The notes: generated from the sequence alone by a model not told the origin. 57,657 nucleotides of DNA from Flavobacterium sp. (GCF_029945805.1 NZ_JAQSDH010000010.1:1-57657), one strand, 5' to 3'. Shown: positions 40,901 through 49,665, numbered from the stretch's first letter. Translations and numbers: made by a program.

Positions 40901-41620
40901 TTACGGAGTGATGTCGATTATTTTCAAGCTTTTCAATCCATCATTACCCTCTACATTTTGTTCAGCAGCAGTATAAAAATAGGTTTCTAAAAGTGTGAAC
41001 TTAATTCTTTCGGTTTCTGCAATACCGGCTAAGGGAAGCTCAATACGCTGTGGCAGTTCTGATTTAGCGTAAGAATGCCATGCTGTAGATTCAAGCTGGT
41101 GTTCACGACTTGTAAAATCAAAAGATAAAACATGAGTTCTAAAACCAATGCGGCTACGCTGTTTGGCAAATACAATGCTACCGGTTTCCAAGGTTATAGC
41201 GTTTTGATTCAGGGTGTAGCCTAAATCCAGCCTGGAATTCGGATTAAAATCATAATCCTTAAGTACGGCTCTTCCGGCAGGATTTTTCAAAGCATCCGCC
41301 AGATTCCTTTTGCCTGAAACAGAAACCAAATCATAATTCATTAGCTCCCGCATCTTTTTGGTAAAACTATTCACTACAGCCAGAGTGTTGGTTTTGGGCA
41401 AAAGGAGTGCTAAAGCCATTCTGACTGCCTTACTCAAAGAGGAAACATTGCCAAATTCAGTGGCATTGTTGCGTATTTTAGCATATTTAGCGTCGTTAAG
41501 TAGTGCCTCGCTAGTAAATCCACTCTGCGTTCTCACAATTAGATTATCATGCAGCTTGTAAATAACGAGGTTGCCAATACGCTTAGGTATATCTCCGCTA
41601 TAGTCTGTGATTTTAGCCAT
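40901..41620 (-). CDS. Conserved hypothetical protein
   Basis: A 239-residue cytosolic protein starting MAKITDYSGDIPKRIGNLVIY. I recognise only a general likeness to Bacteroidetes proteins that open with a short (G-x-I-G-N-x-V-x-Y) strand, followed by a helix-rich part (SSLSKAVRMALALLLPK) and a beta-rich half. No catalytic motif. Base composition is noticeably richer in G and C than the cassette genes. It lies between the right edge of the cassette array and a large inverted repeat. It may be structural, but function is unknown. Confidence 0.6.
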   Translation of the reverse strand: MAKITDYSGDIPKRIGNLVIYKLHDNLIVRTQSGFTSEALLNDAKYAKIRNNATEFGNVSSLSKAVRMALALLLPKTNTLAVVNSFTKKMRELMNYDLVSVSGKRNLADALKNPAGRAVLKDYDFNPNSRLDLGYTLNQNAITLETGSIVFAKQRSRIGFRTHVLSFDFTSREHQLESTAWHSYAKSELPQRIELPLAGIAETERIKFTLLETYFYTAAEQNVEGNDGLKSLKIIDITP

Positions 41621-41667
41621 AATTAGGTGTTTATTTTTTGATTCTGTGCACTTAATCGTATGCGGTT

Positions 41668-41748
41668 ACTTGTTCGGTACTTGTTCGGTGCTTGTTCGGG
41701 GTTGTAGTACCCTTTAGGCACCCTTTGTCGAACAAGCACCGAACAAGT
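41668..41748. repeat. Tandem 11-bp repeats forming a long inverted repeat
   Basis: Three tandem units near ACTTGTTCGGT (41668, 41679, 41690). Two of them (41679-41698) pair with CGAACAAGCACCGAACAAGT (41729-41748), a perfect 20-bp stem with a 30-base loop. No T-run follows, so it is not a typical terminator. Confidence 0.75.
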
Positions 41749-41821
41749 GTAGAATAAGGTACGGTTTTGGCCTTGATAAATTACTCAGTACTGATGAAGC
41801 ATATAACCCTTACTCATGGCA

Positions 41822-43219
41822 TTATTTCCTATCTACATACATTTCGCTTCCCAGCGGATGTATTGATTTGGCATCTACAAAATCACGTGCTATAACTGCC
41901 GGAACCGGCGGAAGCATTTTGCCGCCACCTACAATTTGGTTGATAGCCGCACTCAATAAAGGTTCGTTTACAGATCCTAATACGTCCAACGTATTCATGT
42001 TTTCAGGTAAAAGAGTGGTAGGGGTAATGCCGGCTGTGTAGTCTCCAAATCCGTTTTTATCTACAATTTTCAATACGATAGGTTGCAGGGCATATTTATG
42101 AGTCGTATTCACATTGGTTTTCGAATAATTTGGCGAATCGTATAAGGTAATCGAACCCACATTTTTACCCGTAGTAACATCGCCAATTTGAACCACATTA
42201 ATGTACGGTTTCAAACAATTGACCACCAATTCACTTGCCGAAGCCGAAGCTTTTGTAGTCAAAATGTACACCTTGTTGAGCTGTAAACCATTCAAGCCAG
42301 AGACGAATTTGTTTTCTAAATTCCCCGGATTCGTGCTTAAAAAATAGGCTTGGGCTTTGGCATTCCATTGTTCTTTTGCAAAGAGTTGTCCCGTGAATTG
42401 TCCGGTAATCATACTCGCTAATTTGGTTGCTGTACTTACTGAGCCACCCGAATTATACCGTAAATCCAATACCAAGTCGGTAACATTTTGCGACAAAAAC
42501 GAACCAAACACGGTGTTCAATTGGTTGTCATAACTAGGGTAAAATCCGTTGTAGAGTAAGTAACCAATGCGGTGCGTTCCTTGGGTAATCACGGTGTTAA
42601 TCAGTATCGGATTTTCGGCCAAATTCGTTTTGGTTAAATTGACCGATTGACCGTTGGGCGTAATGCTTCCTCCGTTATAATCGGCTAAATTTAGCGTATA
42701 GGAATCGCGTGCCAAGAGGCTTCGGTAATTAGTGGCATTCAATGTTTCGCCATCAATAGCATAAAAAATAGCGCCACGCTGAATGTTTTTATTCGAGGCA
42801 TCGGAATTCGGAATAATGTACCGAACCCAGCCGTAAATGGTAGTTTGAGAAGCATCGGTATAGCGTAACGCATAATCAACGCCATTGTTTAAGGTAGTAC
42901 CAGACAATACACCTTCTAGCACCCTATAATCGCTATAAATCACACTGAATCTATCCATGGGTGCCGGAACGCGAAGGTGATTAAACAAGGTTTCGGGACT
43001 GGAATAACTGGCTGTGAAAGTGTTCAACTCGGTTTGATTCGCAAAGCGATTGTCCGCCAAATCGGGCACATCGGCTTGCCATAAATAATATAAGTTCATT
43101 CCTTTCCAAATAAAATCATTGATCTTTAAGGTAGAAGGAACCGCATTATCATCCATATCGGTACAACCAAACGGGATAAGTGCCAGAAGAAGAAGTAAGG
43201 AGGCAATTGCTTTTTTCAT
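41822..43219 (-). CDS. S41-family serine protease lipoprotein
   Basis: A 465-residue C-terminal-processing-type peptidase anchored by a lipobox (LIPFGCTD, Cys about residue 19). Helical N-terminal region, then a PDZ-like segment (RGAIFYAIDGETLNATNYRS) and the S41 domain. The motif LDLRYNSGGSVSTATKLASM and catalytic Ser in TKASASASELVVN are clear; GDVTTGKNVGS follows. It probably trims envelope proteins. It is divergent from the ECF sigma gene across a 151-bp gap. Confidence 0.92.
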   Translation of the reverse strand: MKKAIASLLLLLALIPFGCTDMDDNAVPSTLKINDFIWKGMNLYYLWQADVPDLADNRFANQTELNTFTASYSSPETLFNHLRVPAPMDRFSVIYSDYRVLEGVLSGTTLNNGVDYALRYTDASQTTIYGWVRYIIPNSDASNKNIQRGAIFYAIDGETLNATNYRSLLARDSYTLNLADYNGGSITPNGQSVNLTKTNLAENPILINTVITQGTHRIGYLLYNGFYPSYDNQLNTVFGSFLSQNVTDLVLDLRYNSGGSVSTATKLASMITGQFTGQLFAKEQWNAKAQAYFLSTNPGNLENKFVSGLNGLQLNKVYILTTKASASASELVVNCLKPYINVVQIGDVTTGKNVGSITLYDSPNYSKTNVNTTHKYALQPIVLKIVDKNGFGDYTAGITPTTLLPENMNTLDVLGSVNEPLLSAAINQIVGGGKMLPPVPAVIARDFVDAKSIHPLGSEMYVDRK

Positions 43220-43370
43220 TTATGCTGAATTTATTTCAGAAAGGTATCCTCCTGAACGTTTTATTTATAAACGTAAATTTACTAAGTTTAGATTGAAAAA
43301 TGTATTTTGTTTGTAACAAATAAAATAGTGCGTCGTCTTGCCTATATAACCAAAAACCAAAACTGTTTTA

Positions 43371-43880
43371 ATGAACCAAATTGAGTTTATGCAACTTGTG
43401 AATCCGTTTAAGGATAAGCTCTTTCGGGTAGCGAAACGGTTACTCGTGAGCACCGAAGAAGCAGAAGATGCAACTCAGGAAGTTTTAGTAAAATTGTGGA
43501 ATAGAAATGAAAGTTTGGATCAATACAACAGCGTTGAAGCCCTAGCCATGACCATGACCAAGAATTTTTGCTTGGATCAATTGAAATCAAAAAGGGCCAG
43601 CAACATGAAAATTGTCCACACCAATTTCACCGATAGAGAAGCTAGTGTACAACAAAAAGTAGAAGACCGAGACACGTGGAATTGGGTTGAAAAAATAATG
43701 AACGACTTGCCCGAACAGCAAAAATTAATCGTTCAGATGAGAGATATTGAAGAAATGGAGTTTGAAGAAATCAGCACCATTTTAGAAATGAATGAACAGG
43801 CAATCCGCACCGCCTTGTCACGAGCACGGAAAACGATACGAGAAAAAATGGTTAAAACACATCATTATGGCATTGGATAG
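43371..43880 (+). CDS. ECF RNA polymerase sigma factor
   Basis: A 169-residue sigma-70 family factor of the ECF group. Region 2: FKDKLFRVAKRLLVSTEEAE followed by DATQEVLVKLWNR. Region 4: LPEQQKLIVQMRDIEEMEFE then EISTILEMNEQAIRTALSRA. It overlaps the next gene, a membrane protein, by 14 bases, the arrangement expected for a sigma/anti-sigma-like pair. Confidence 0.93.
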   Translation: MNQIEFMQLVNPFKDKLFRVAKRLLVSTEEAEDATQEVLVKLWNRNESLDQYNSVEALAMTMTKNFCLDQLKSKRASNMKIVHTNFTDREASVQQKVEDRDTWNWVEKIMNDLPEQQKLIVQMRDIEEMEFEEISTILEMNEQAIRTALSRARKTIREKMVKTHHYGIG

Positions 43881-44325
43881 AATAGAAAATTTACTAGAAA
43901 AATACTTTGAGGCACAAACCACCATCCAAGAGGAAAAAGAGTTGAAAGACTATTTTACTTCCGCAGCAGTGGCTCCAAATTTGGAACAGTATAAACCGTT
44001 GTTTGGTTATGCCGTCCAAGCGAAAAACGAGCAATTTACTGCAACGATTCCGTTATTAAAACCTCAAAACAAGAAAAGCAATCGCATAGTTTGGTTATCA
44101 ATTGCTGCTTCTGCAGTAGTTTTCTTGGGAGTAGGTTTATTTACATTCGAAAGTTATAACAAGACCGAAGCACAAGATTTAGGAACCATTGACGACCCCG
44201 AAGTGGCATTTAGAGAAACCCAGAAAGCACTGAATATGATATCAACCAGTGTGAATAAAGGAATAGGGGGCATGCGTTATTTAAAAGATTATGAACAATC
44301 AAAAAATAGAATTTTTAAAAAGTAA
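43867..44325 (+). CDS. Single-pass membrane protein, likely sigma-associated
   Basis: A 152-residue protein. The start is MALDRIENLLEKYFEAQTTI, giving a cytosolic N-terminal helix region (the anti-sigma position), one membrane helix (RIVWLSIAASAVVFLGVGLF, about 75-95) and a short periplasmic tail. It overlaps the ECF sigma gene by 14 bases, so it is a good candidate anti-sigma factor. Sequence similarity to known anti-sigma domains is not obvious. Followed by two DUF4252 genes. Confidence 0.7.
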   Translation: MALDRIENLLEKYFEAQTTIQEEKELKDYFTSAAVAPNLEQYKPLFGYAVQAKNEQFTATIPLLKPQNKKSNRIVWLSIAASAVVFLGVGLFTFESYNKTEAQDLGTIDDPEVAFRETQKALNMISTSVNKGIGGMRYLKDYEQSKNRIFKK

Positions 44326-44338
44326 ACAATCAGAAATC

Positions 44339-44863
44339 ATGAGAAAAGTAATTTTAAGTTTGGTGTTGGTTTTAAGCACAAGCACCTTTTTTGCACAAAG
44401 CGTCTTTGACAAATTTGACGGTCAAGATGATATCGCAACCGTTATCGTCAACAAAAAGATGTTTTCGCTGCTAAGCAAAATGGAAGTAAAAGACAAGGAG
44501 ACACAGCAATATGTGAATTTGATCAAAAAGTTAGACAATCTAAAAGTGTTTGTAACCAGCAGCGACAAAAAAGCAGACGAGATGAAAGCCGTATCTGAAA
44601 AATATATTAAAACGGCTTCACTAGAAGAGTTGATGCGCGTAACTGAAAAAGGTAAAAGTGTGAAGATATTTGTAAAATCAGGTTCTACTGAATCGCAAAT
44701 TAGAGAGTTAATGATGTTTGTAGAAGGCGGTCCTAAAGATGAATCGGTCCTAATGTCGTTAACGGGAGATTTCGATTTGAATGAACTTTCTATTTTGACC
44801 GATAAGATGAACTTGCCCGGTGGTGCTGAATTGAAAAAAGCGTCAAAAGCAAAGTCTAAATAA
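44339..44863 (+). CDS. DUF4252 exported protein
   Basis: The start at MRKVILSLVLVLSTSTFFAQ gives a clean signal peptide and 174 residues; the longer frame overlaps the previous gene. The mature part (SVFDKFDGQDDIATVIVNKK through LTGDFDLNELSILTDKMN) is the DUF4252 pattern. It belongs to the sigma-factor operon and is followed by a second DUF4252 gene. No activity is known for this family. Confidence 0.8.
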   Translation: MRKVILSLVLVLSTSTFFAQSVFDKFDGQDDIATVIVNKKMFSLLSKMEVKDKETQQYVNLIKKLDNLKVFVTSSDKKADEMKAVSEKYIKTASLEELMRVTEKGKSVKIFVKSGSTESQIRELMMFVEGGPKDESVLMSLTGDFDLNELSILTDKMNLPGGAELKKASKAKSK

Positions 44864-44944
44864 TCGGTCATGAAATCTAAGATTATGGCAACCGTTCGCT
44901 TTTTAGGCTCGGGTCACGAACTCAGAAAAAATAATTTTAACGTT

Positions 44945-45481
44945 ATGAATAAAGTCGCATTATATACAGCACTACTGGTTTCGTTATTTCTTACGGGTTG
45001 TAACAGTAAACCTACGATTCAGAGTTATTTTGTAGAAAATTCAGATAAGAAAGATTTTATTGTACTAGATGTTGCTCCAAGTATCATCAACATCGATAAG
45101 ACGAAACTGAGTGCCGAACAAAAAACGGCCTTAGCTTCTTTTGACAAGATGAATGTTTTGGCTTTTAAATTGGATAAAACCAATAAGGCTCAATTTGAAA
45201 CAGAAAGCAATAAGGTAAAAGAAATTCTGAAAGGAAAAGAATACCAAGAATTGATGAAATATGGTTCAGGAAAAGATGCTGCATCCATCAGTTTTGTTGG
45301 CGATGAAAATAACATCAGTGAATTTATACTGTATGGTAAAAAAGAAGATAACGGATTTGCAGTAGTTCGAATTTTGGGAAAAGATATGAATCCAAATAAT
45401 ATTATGAACATCCTTTCTATTTTGAAAAGTTCCAATATTGATATGGAGCAATTGAAACCCTTACAAGCGATAATGAAATAA
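44945..45481 (+). CDS. DUF4252 lipoprotein
   Basis: Start at MNKVALYTALLVSLFLTGCN: a lipoprotein signal (LTGC, Cys about residue 19), 178 residues. The mature sequence is a diverged paralogue of the preceding gene (KDFIVLDVAPSIIN, ASISFVGDENNISEFILYGK, GKDMNPNNIMNILSILK). Last gene of the sigma-anti-sigma-DUF4252 operon and followed by a terminator. Confidence 0.8.
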   Translation: MNKVALYTALLVSLFLTGCNSKPTIQSYFVENSDKKDFIVLDVAPSIINIDKTKLSAEQKTALASFDKMNVLAFKLDKTNKAQFETESNKVKEILKGKEYQELMKYGSGKDAASISFVGDENNISEFILYGKKEDNGFAVVRILGKDMNPNNIMNILSILKSSNIDMEQLKPLQAIMK

Positions 45482-45506
45482 TTTAGAGGTTAGTTATTTT
45501 AAATGA

Positions 45507-45547
45507 AAAGTCCCGTAACGATATAAAAACGATACGGGATTTTTTTA
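45507..45547 (+). terminator. Terminator of the sigma-factor operon
   Basis: Stem AGTCCCGTAACG / CGATACGGGAT with an A-rich loop and a T-run. It also lies at the 3' end of crtZ on the other strand. Confidence 0.75.
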
Positions 45548-45988
45548 TTTTTTGAAGTATTTGAAAGGAACCACTAACATTCCGAAACATTCACCATCTC
45601 CTTTTCCTATGTGTTTGTGATGCATTTTGTGCGCGCGTCTAACGGCTTTTGCATACCGATTGTTTGCATTTCTAAACATTTTAAAACGTTGGTGAATAAA
45701 AATATCATGCACTGTAAAATAGGCTAATCCATAGGAAAAAATTCCTAAACCAATAGCCAATCCAACGGCAAGATATTCATATTGCCATAATAAGAAGAAC
45801 CCAACGCTCACAACCGCATAAAAAATAAAGAAAGCATCATTTCTTTCAAACCACGAATCGTGGTCTTTTTTGTGATGGTCCGCATGTAAATTCCACAGGA
45901 AACCGTGCATTATATACTTGTGGCTAAACCATGCCATGAATTCCATTATGGAAAAAGTAACGATAAAAACAAAGATATTGAGTAACAT
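45545..45988 (-). CDS. crtZ: Beta-carotene hydroxylase CrtZ
   Basis: Hydroxylates beta-carotene to zeaxanthin. A 147-residue membrane di-iron enzyme of the CrtZ type. The histidine boxes are visible: HKYIMH, HADHHKKDHD, HDIFIHQRF and HKMHHKH. It is the last gene of the crt operon, 5 bases after crtB. Conversion needs a lycopene cyclase, which is not in the window. Confidence 0.93.
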   Translation of the reverse strand: MLLNIFVFIVTFSIMEFMAWFSHKYIMHGFLWNLHADHHKKDHDSWFERNDAFFIFYAVVSVGFFLLWQYEYLAVGLAIGLGIFSYGLAYFTVHDIFIHQRFKMFRNANNRYAKAVRRAHKMHHKHIGKGDGECFGMLVVPFKYFKK

Positions 45989-45993
45989 AATTT

Positions 45994-46833
45994 TTATAAT
46001 AAATTCAAACGATAATTAACGTAACATTTGGCTAAGAGACCAAATTTTTGGTAATCGGGAACCCGAATTCTAGTGTTCTTGATTTCCATTGAGGGCGTTT
46101 TTTTTAATTTGGATAGCAGCTTCTTATAATAAACATAGGCTGTATATACCCCAAATTTTGCTTCTAAAGGCAATTTTAAAATTCCTTGGTAGCCTGCTTC
46201 AAAATCGGCTTCTATTTCTTTAATAATCGCGTCTTTCGAATGTTCGTCCAAACGGGATAAATCGGTATTCGGGAAATAAGTGCGATTCAAATCTTCATAA
46301 TCCGCTTTCAAATCGCGCAAGAAATTCACTTTTTGGAACGCTGATCCTAATCGCATAGCGGAATGTTCTAATTCAGTAAATTGCTGAACGTCACCATTAA
46401 CAAAAACTTTTAGGCACATTAGACCCACTACGTCTGCCGAACCGTAAATGTATTCATTGTATTCCTCAAACGATTTGTATTCTGTTTTTTGTAAATCCAA
46501 TTTCATACTTTTCATAAATGAATCAATCATAGTATTCGGAATTGAATATTTATGAACTGTATGTTGAAAAGAATTCAGTATCGGATTCAAGCTTATTTTT
46601 TTATCCAAAGCGCTTTCTAAATCTTTCTGAAACATTTCAAAAAGTGCTTCTTTATCGTAATCGTGAAACGTATCTACAATTTCATCCGCGAAGCGCACAA
46701 AGCCATAAATGTTATAAATATCTTGACGAATTGCCGGAGCCAACATCTTTACAGCAGCCGAAAAGGATGTGCTATAAGACTTGGTTACGTTCTTGCTACA
46801 ATCGTAGGATATTTTGTCAAAAAGTGATTTCAT
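45994..46833 (-). CDS. crtB: Phytoene synthase CrtB
   Basis: Joins two geranylgeranyl diphosphates to phytoene. A 279-residue trans-isoprenyl synthase. The first Asp-rich motif is FVRFADEIVD, the second is LRDLKADYEDLNRTYFP, both at the expected places. It starts 13 bases after crtI and ends 5 before crtZ. Confidence 0.95.
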   Translation of the reverse strand: MKSLFDKISYDCSKNVTKSYSTSFSAAVKMLAPAIRQDIYNIYGFVRFADEIVDTFHDYDKEALFEMFQKDLESALDKKISLNPILNSFQHTVHKYSIPNTMIDSFMKSMKLDLQKTEYKSFEEYNEYIYGSADVVGLMCLKVFVNGDVQQFTELEHSAMRLGSAFQKVNFLRDLKADYEDLNRTYFPNTDLSRLDEHSKDAIIKEIEADFEAGYQGILKLPLEAKFGVYTAYVYYKKLLSKLKKTPSMEIKNTRIRVPDYQKFGLLAKCYVNYRLNLL

Positions 46834-46846
46834 AAAGTACTTTTAA

Positions 46847-48307
46847 TTATAGATTTTTTTCAATCAATTCTGCTACCAGTTTTCCGGATATTAATGCCGG
46901 TGGAACACCCGGTCCGGGAACAGTTAATTGTCCGGTAAAAAAGAGATTTTTTACTTTTTTACTTTTCAATTTGGGTCTTAAAAATGCAGTTTGTAATAGC
47001 GTATTTGCTAAGCCATAGGCATTTCCTTTATACGAATTATAATCTTTTATAAAGTCGTTTACACAAAATGATTCTTTAAAGATAATAAAACCTTTCACAT
47101 GTTGCTGTGTTAGTTCTTCAAAACGAGTAATAATTTTGTTAAAGTAGATTTTCCTAAGTTCAGGAGTATCTTCTAAGCCAGGCGCAAGTGGTATTAAAAA
47201 GATACCAGCTTCTTTTCCTTCTGGCGCAGAATTAGCATCGGTTTTAGAGGGAAAACTAGCATAAAACAATGGATTTTCGGGCCATTTAGGATTGTCATAT
47301 ATTGCAGAAGCATGCACATCAAAATCGACATCAAAAAATAAAGTATGATGTTCTACATTTTCAATTTTCTTGTCAAAGCCAACATAGAATAGGAGTGAAG
47401 AAGGGGCAAATGTTCTACTTTCCCAATATTTTTCAGAATAGGCGCGGTATTTTTTATCTAATAAGGTTTCACTGTGATGATAATCTGCACCGCTTAAAAT
47501 AATGTCGCCTTTTATTGTTTCACCATTAACAACTAATGCTGTTGCTGTGTCATTCTCTACAATAATTTTTTCAATATTCGAATTGGTATGTATCGTAACG
47601 CCAAGCTCTATCGCTAATTTTTCCATTGCGAGAATAACGCTATACATTCCGTTTTTTGGATGCCAAGTTCCTAAGCCAAAATCTGCAAAATTCATAAAGC
47701 TATAAAACGAGGGTGTGTCCGATGGTTTTGCTCCTAAGAAAAGTACGGGAAATTCAAGTATCTGAACAAGTTTAGTATTCTTAAATTTTTTGCGGATGTC
47801 TTTCGAGATATTTCCAAAAAACTGATCGACTTTTTTTGCCGTTTCCAACGTAATTAATTCCAATGGAGAAACTCCCGGACGATAAACTAAATCCTTTATA
47901 GCGATTTCGTAGTTGCTTTGTGCTTCAGCCATAAAATTTTCCAACTTTTTACCACTTCCTTTTTCTATAGATTCAAAAGTTGTGATAATTTCTGGAAGAT
48001 TGTCGGCAATAGTAACAAAATCTTTGACTCCAAAATAGACTTGATACGCCGGAGAAAGTTTGATCAGTTCATAGTAATCTGAAGGTTTTTTACCAAAGTC
48101 AGCAAAGAACCGTTCAAAAACATCGGGCATCCAATACCAAGTTGGACCGATATCAAATGTAAAGCCTTCTTTTATTAATTGGCGGGCTCTGCCACCAATA
48201 GTCGCGTTTTTTTCAAAAACTGTAACGGCATTTCCTTGTTTGGCAAGATAGCAAGCAGCTGCAAGTGAGGAAAAACCAGAGCCGATGATTTTTATTTCTT
48301 TTTTCAT
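46847..48307 (-). CDS. crtI: Phytoene desaturase CrtI
   Basis: Converts phytoene to lycopene. A 486-residue FAD enzyme of the CrtI type with the N-terminal dinucleotide fold IIGSGFSSLAAACYLAKQGN followed by VTVFEKNATIGGRA, and the C-terminal GQLTVPGPGVPPALISGKL. It is the first crt gene, 54 bases downstream of the CarH-like regulator. Confidence 0.96.
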   Translation of the reverse strand: MKKEIKIIGSGFSSLAAACYLAKQGNAVTVFEKNATIGGRARQLIKEGFTFDIGPTWYWMPDVFERFFADFGKKPSDYYELIKLSPAYQVYFGVKDFVTIADNLPEIITTFESIEKGSGKKLENFMAEAQSNYEIAIKDLVYRPGVSPLELITLETAKKVDQFFGNISKDIRKKFKNTKLVQILEFPVLFLGAKPSDTPSFYSFMNFADFGLGTWHPKNGMYSVILAMEKLAIELGVTIHTNSNIEKIIVENDTATALVVNGETIKGDIILSGADYHHSETLLDKKYRAYSEKYWESRTFAPSSLLFYVGFDKKIENVEHHTLFFDVDFDVHASAIYDNPKWPENPLFYASFPSKTDANSAPEGKEAGIFLIPLAPGLEDTPELRKIYFNKIITRFEELTQQHVKGFIIFKESFCVNDFIKDYNSYKGNAYGLANTLLQTAFLRPKLKSKKVKNLFFTGQLTVPGPGVPPALISGKLVAELIEKNL

Positions 48308-48311
48308 AACT

Positions 48312-48341
48312 GTTTAACAAACGTTAAAAAAGTTAAACAAA
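48312..48341 (-). promoter_or_regulatory. Direct repeats between carH-like gene and crtI
   Basis: GTTTAACAAA (48312-48321) and GTTAAACAAA (48332-48341) lie 20 bases apart, two helical turns, in the gap before crtI. A third copy is at 49274-49283 upstream of the regulator gene. Candidate binding sites of the CarH-like regulator. Confidence 0.45.
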
Positions 48342-48361
48342 TAGGTTCCTTTTTAAGTAAA

Positions 48362-49258
48362 TTATAATTTTTCAACAAGATCATTGATAGAGGTAAAGGT
48401 TTTAATATTATTGTTAATAAGTTTGGAGTCTATGTTTTCAACCATTCTTCCAATAGCCCATAATTCAGAATTTTCATCTAGAAGTTCTTTGATTACTTCT
48501 CGTACGTAGTTATTTAATTCATTCACATTTGGTTCAACGGTCATGTAGCAAATAAAAACGAGGTTGTCAAAATATTTTTTCATATCCTTGACGCTACTAA
48601 TCGGAACACTTTCTCCTAAAAAAATCGTCTTGTAGCCATTGAGCTGTATTTCGTAATTTAAGTACATTAAGCCGAGTTCGTGAATTTCGTTCTCTGGCAA
48701 ATATAAAACAAAAACTTTTTCGTCGTTGGTTGGGTTCTTAGCTTGCAACGCTTCCGTTTCTAATAGAATTTTTTGTTTGATCAAATAACTTATAAAATGT
48801 TCGTGCGCTATCGAGATTGTATTAGTTTGCCATAAATAGCCAATTTCACCAATGAACGGAAGAAAGATGTCAAAGAATATTTCACGAAACGATTTTTCAG
48901 CAAGTAATGCGTTATAAGTATTGATAAATAGCGTTTGATCAAAATTCATCATAGCCATTTTAAACGAACTTATCGCATGGTGCTTGAAGCTTTTATCCGT
49001 TATAATTTCGTTTACAAGCTCCGGAATTCGTTGTTCGGTTAATTTAGATATTTGTGATATTTTGTAACCATGATTGTGCAACAAAGTGATGTTTAGTAGT
49101 TTTTGAAGATTTTCCAAATCATACGTTCGTATATTGGTTTGAGTACGCATTGGCTCTAAAACACTATACCGTTTTTCCCATATTCTAATAGTATGTGCTT
49201 TGATACCAGAAATATTTTCTAAATCTTTTATGCTAAAGACACTTTTAATGTTGTTCAT
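48362..49258 (-). CDS. CarH/LitR-like B12-dependent light-sensing MerR regulator
   Basis: A 298-residue regulator (start MNNIKSVFSIKDLE). MerR-type helix-turn-helix: NISGIKAHTIRIWEKRYSVL then EPMRTQTNIRTYDLENL. The C-terminal part is a cobalamin-binding module: Trp143-x9-Glu153-His154 (WQTNTISIAHEH) matches the Wx9EH motif of CarH, and EIHELG (191-196) matches (D/E)xHxxG, with His193 as axial ligand. CarH proteins repress carotenoid genes in the dark and are released by light. It lies directly upstream of crtI-crtB-crtZ on the same strand, so light control of the operon is likely. An in-frame start 8 codons up lies over the putative operator. Confidence 0.85.
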   Translation of the reverse strand: MNNIKSVFSIKDLENISGIKAHTIRIWEKRYSVLEPMRTQTNIRTYDLENLQKLLNITLLHNHGYKISQISKLTEQRIPELVNEIITDKSFKHHAISSFKMAMMNFDQTLFINTYNALLAEKSFREIFFDIFLPFIGEIGYLWQTNTISIAHEHFISYLIKQKILLETEALQAKNPTNDEKVFVLYLPENEIHELGLMYLNYEIQLNGYKTIFLGESVPISSVKDMKKYFDNLVFICYMTVEPNVNELNNYVREVIKELLDENSELWAIGRMVENIDSKLINNNIKTFTSINDLVEKL

Positions 49259-49273
49259 CTTTTCTCTAAATTT

Positions 49274-49284
49274 GTTAAACAAAA
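49274..49284 (-). promoter_or_regulatory. GTTAAACAAAA element upstream of the CarH-like gene
   Basis: Third copy of the word found before crtI, 16 bases upstream of the regulator start. Fits autoregulation, but the same word occurs before gltA. Confidence 0.4.
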
Positions 49285-49599
49285 TTAAGTAATTTATTTG
49301 ACATTATTTGAATATTAAATAATTCAATGTGAATTTTTAAAATTAAGCTCAGTGCGATTTATGATCTAGTAGCGCATTTTTTGTATAATAGGCTGATTAT
49401 GATTAATTTGTAACTCATTCAATGAGTGTAAGAGGTTGGGATTAGATTTACAGATCCAAAAAAAACGCTTCGAAAACTTAGGAATTTTCTAGAGTTGCTA
49501 TTTAAAAATAGTTCATCGGGCTTATGTTTTGTAATCTAGGATTTAAAATAAACGGATAAAATTGGCTTCGCCCTTCCCACAAAGGGCCGCTTTGAAAAT
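49285..49599. other. Gene-free stretch
   Basis: No supported gene. It holds AT-rich upstream sequence of the regulator gene. Near 49565-49590 there is a short GC-rich hairpin (CTTCGCCCTT / AAAGGGC-like). Nothing else is evident. Confidence 0.5.
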
Positions 49600-49656
49600 A
49601 AAAGGGTAGTAAAAAAAACAGTTCAAGCGAGCTTGCTGTTTTTTTACTACCCTTTT
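49600..49656 (-). terminator. Long hairpin terminator of the tRNA cluster
   Basis: Left arm 49600-49621 (AAAAGGGTAGTAAAA...CAG) pairs with 49636-49656, and the loop contains a nested CAAGC/GCTTG stem. Total stem is about 27 bp with one bulge. It lies 9 bases downstream of tRNA-Leu on the minus strand. Confidence 0.8.
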
Positions 49657-49665
49657 ATTTATTCG

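Noticed and set aside
40901..41620. Integrase or recombinase gene beside the array
   Set aside because: No tyrosine recombinase R-H-R-Y or serine recombinase motif can be seen in this protein.
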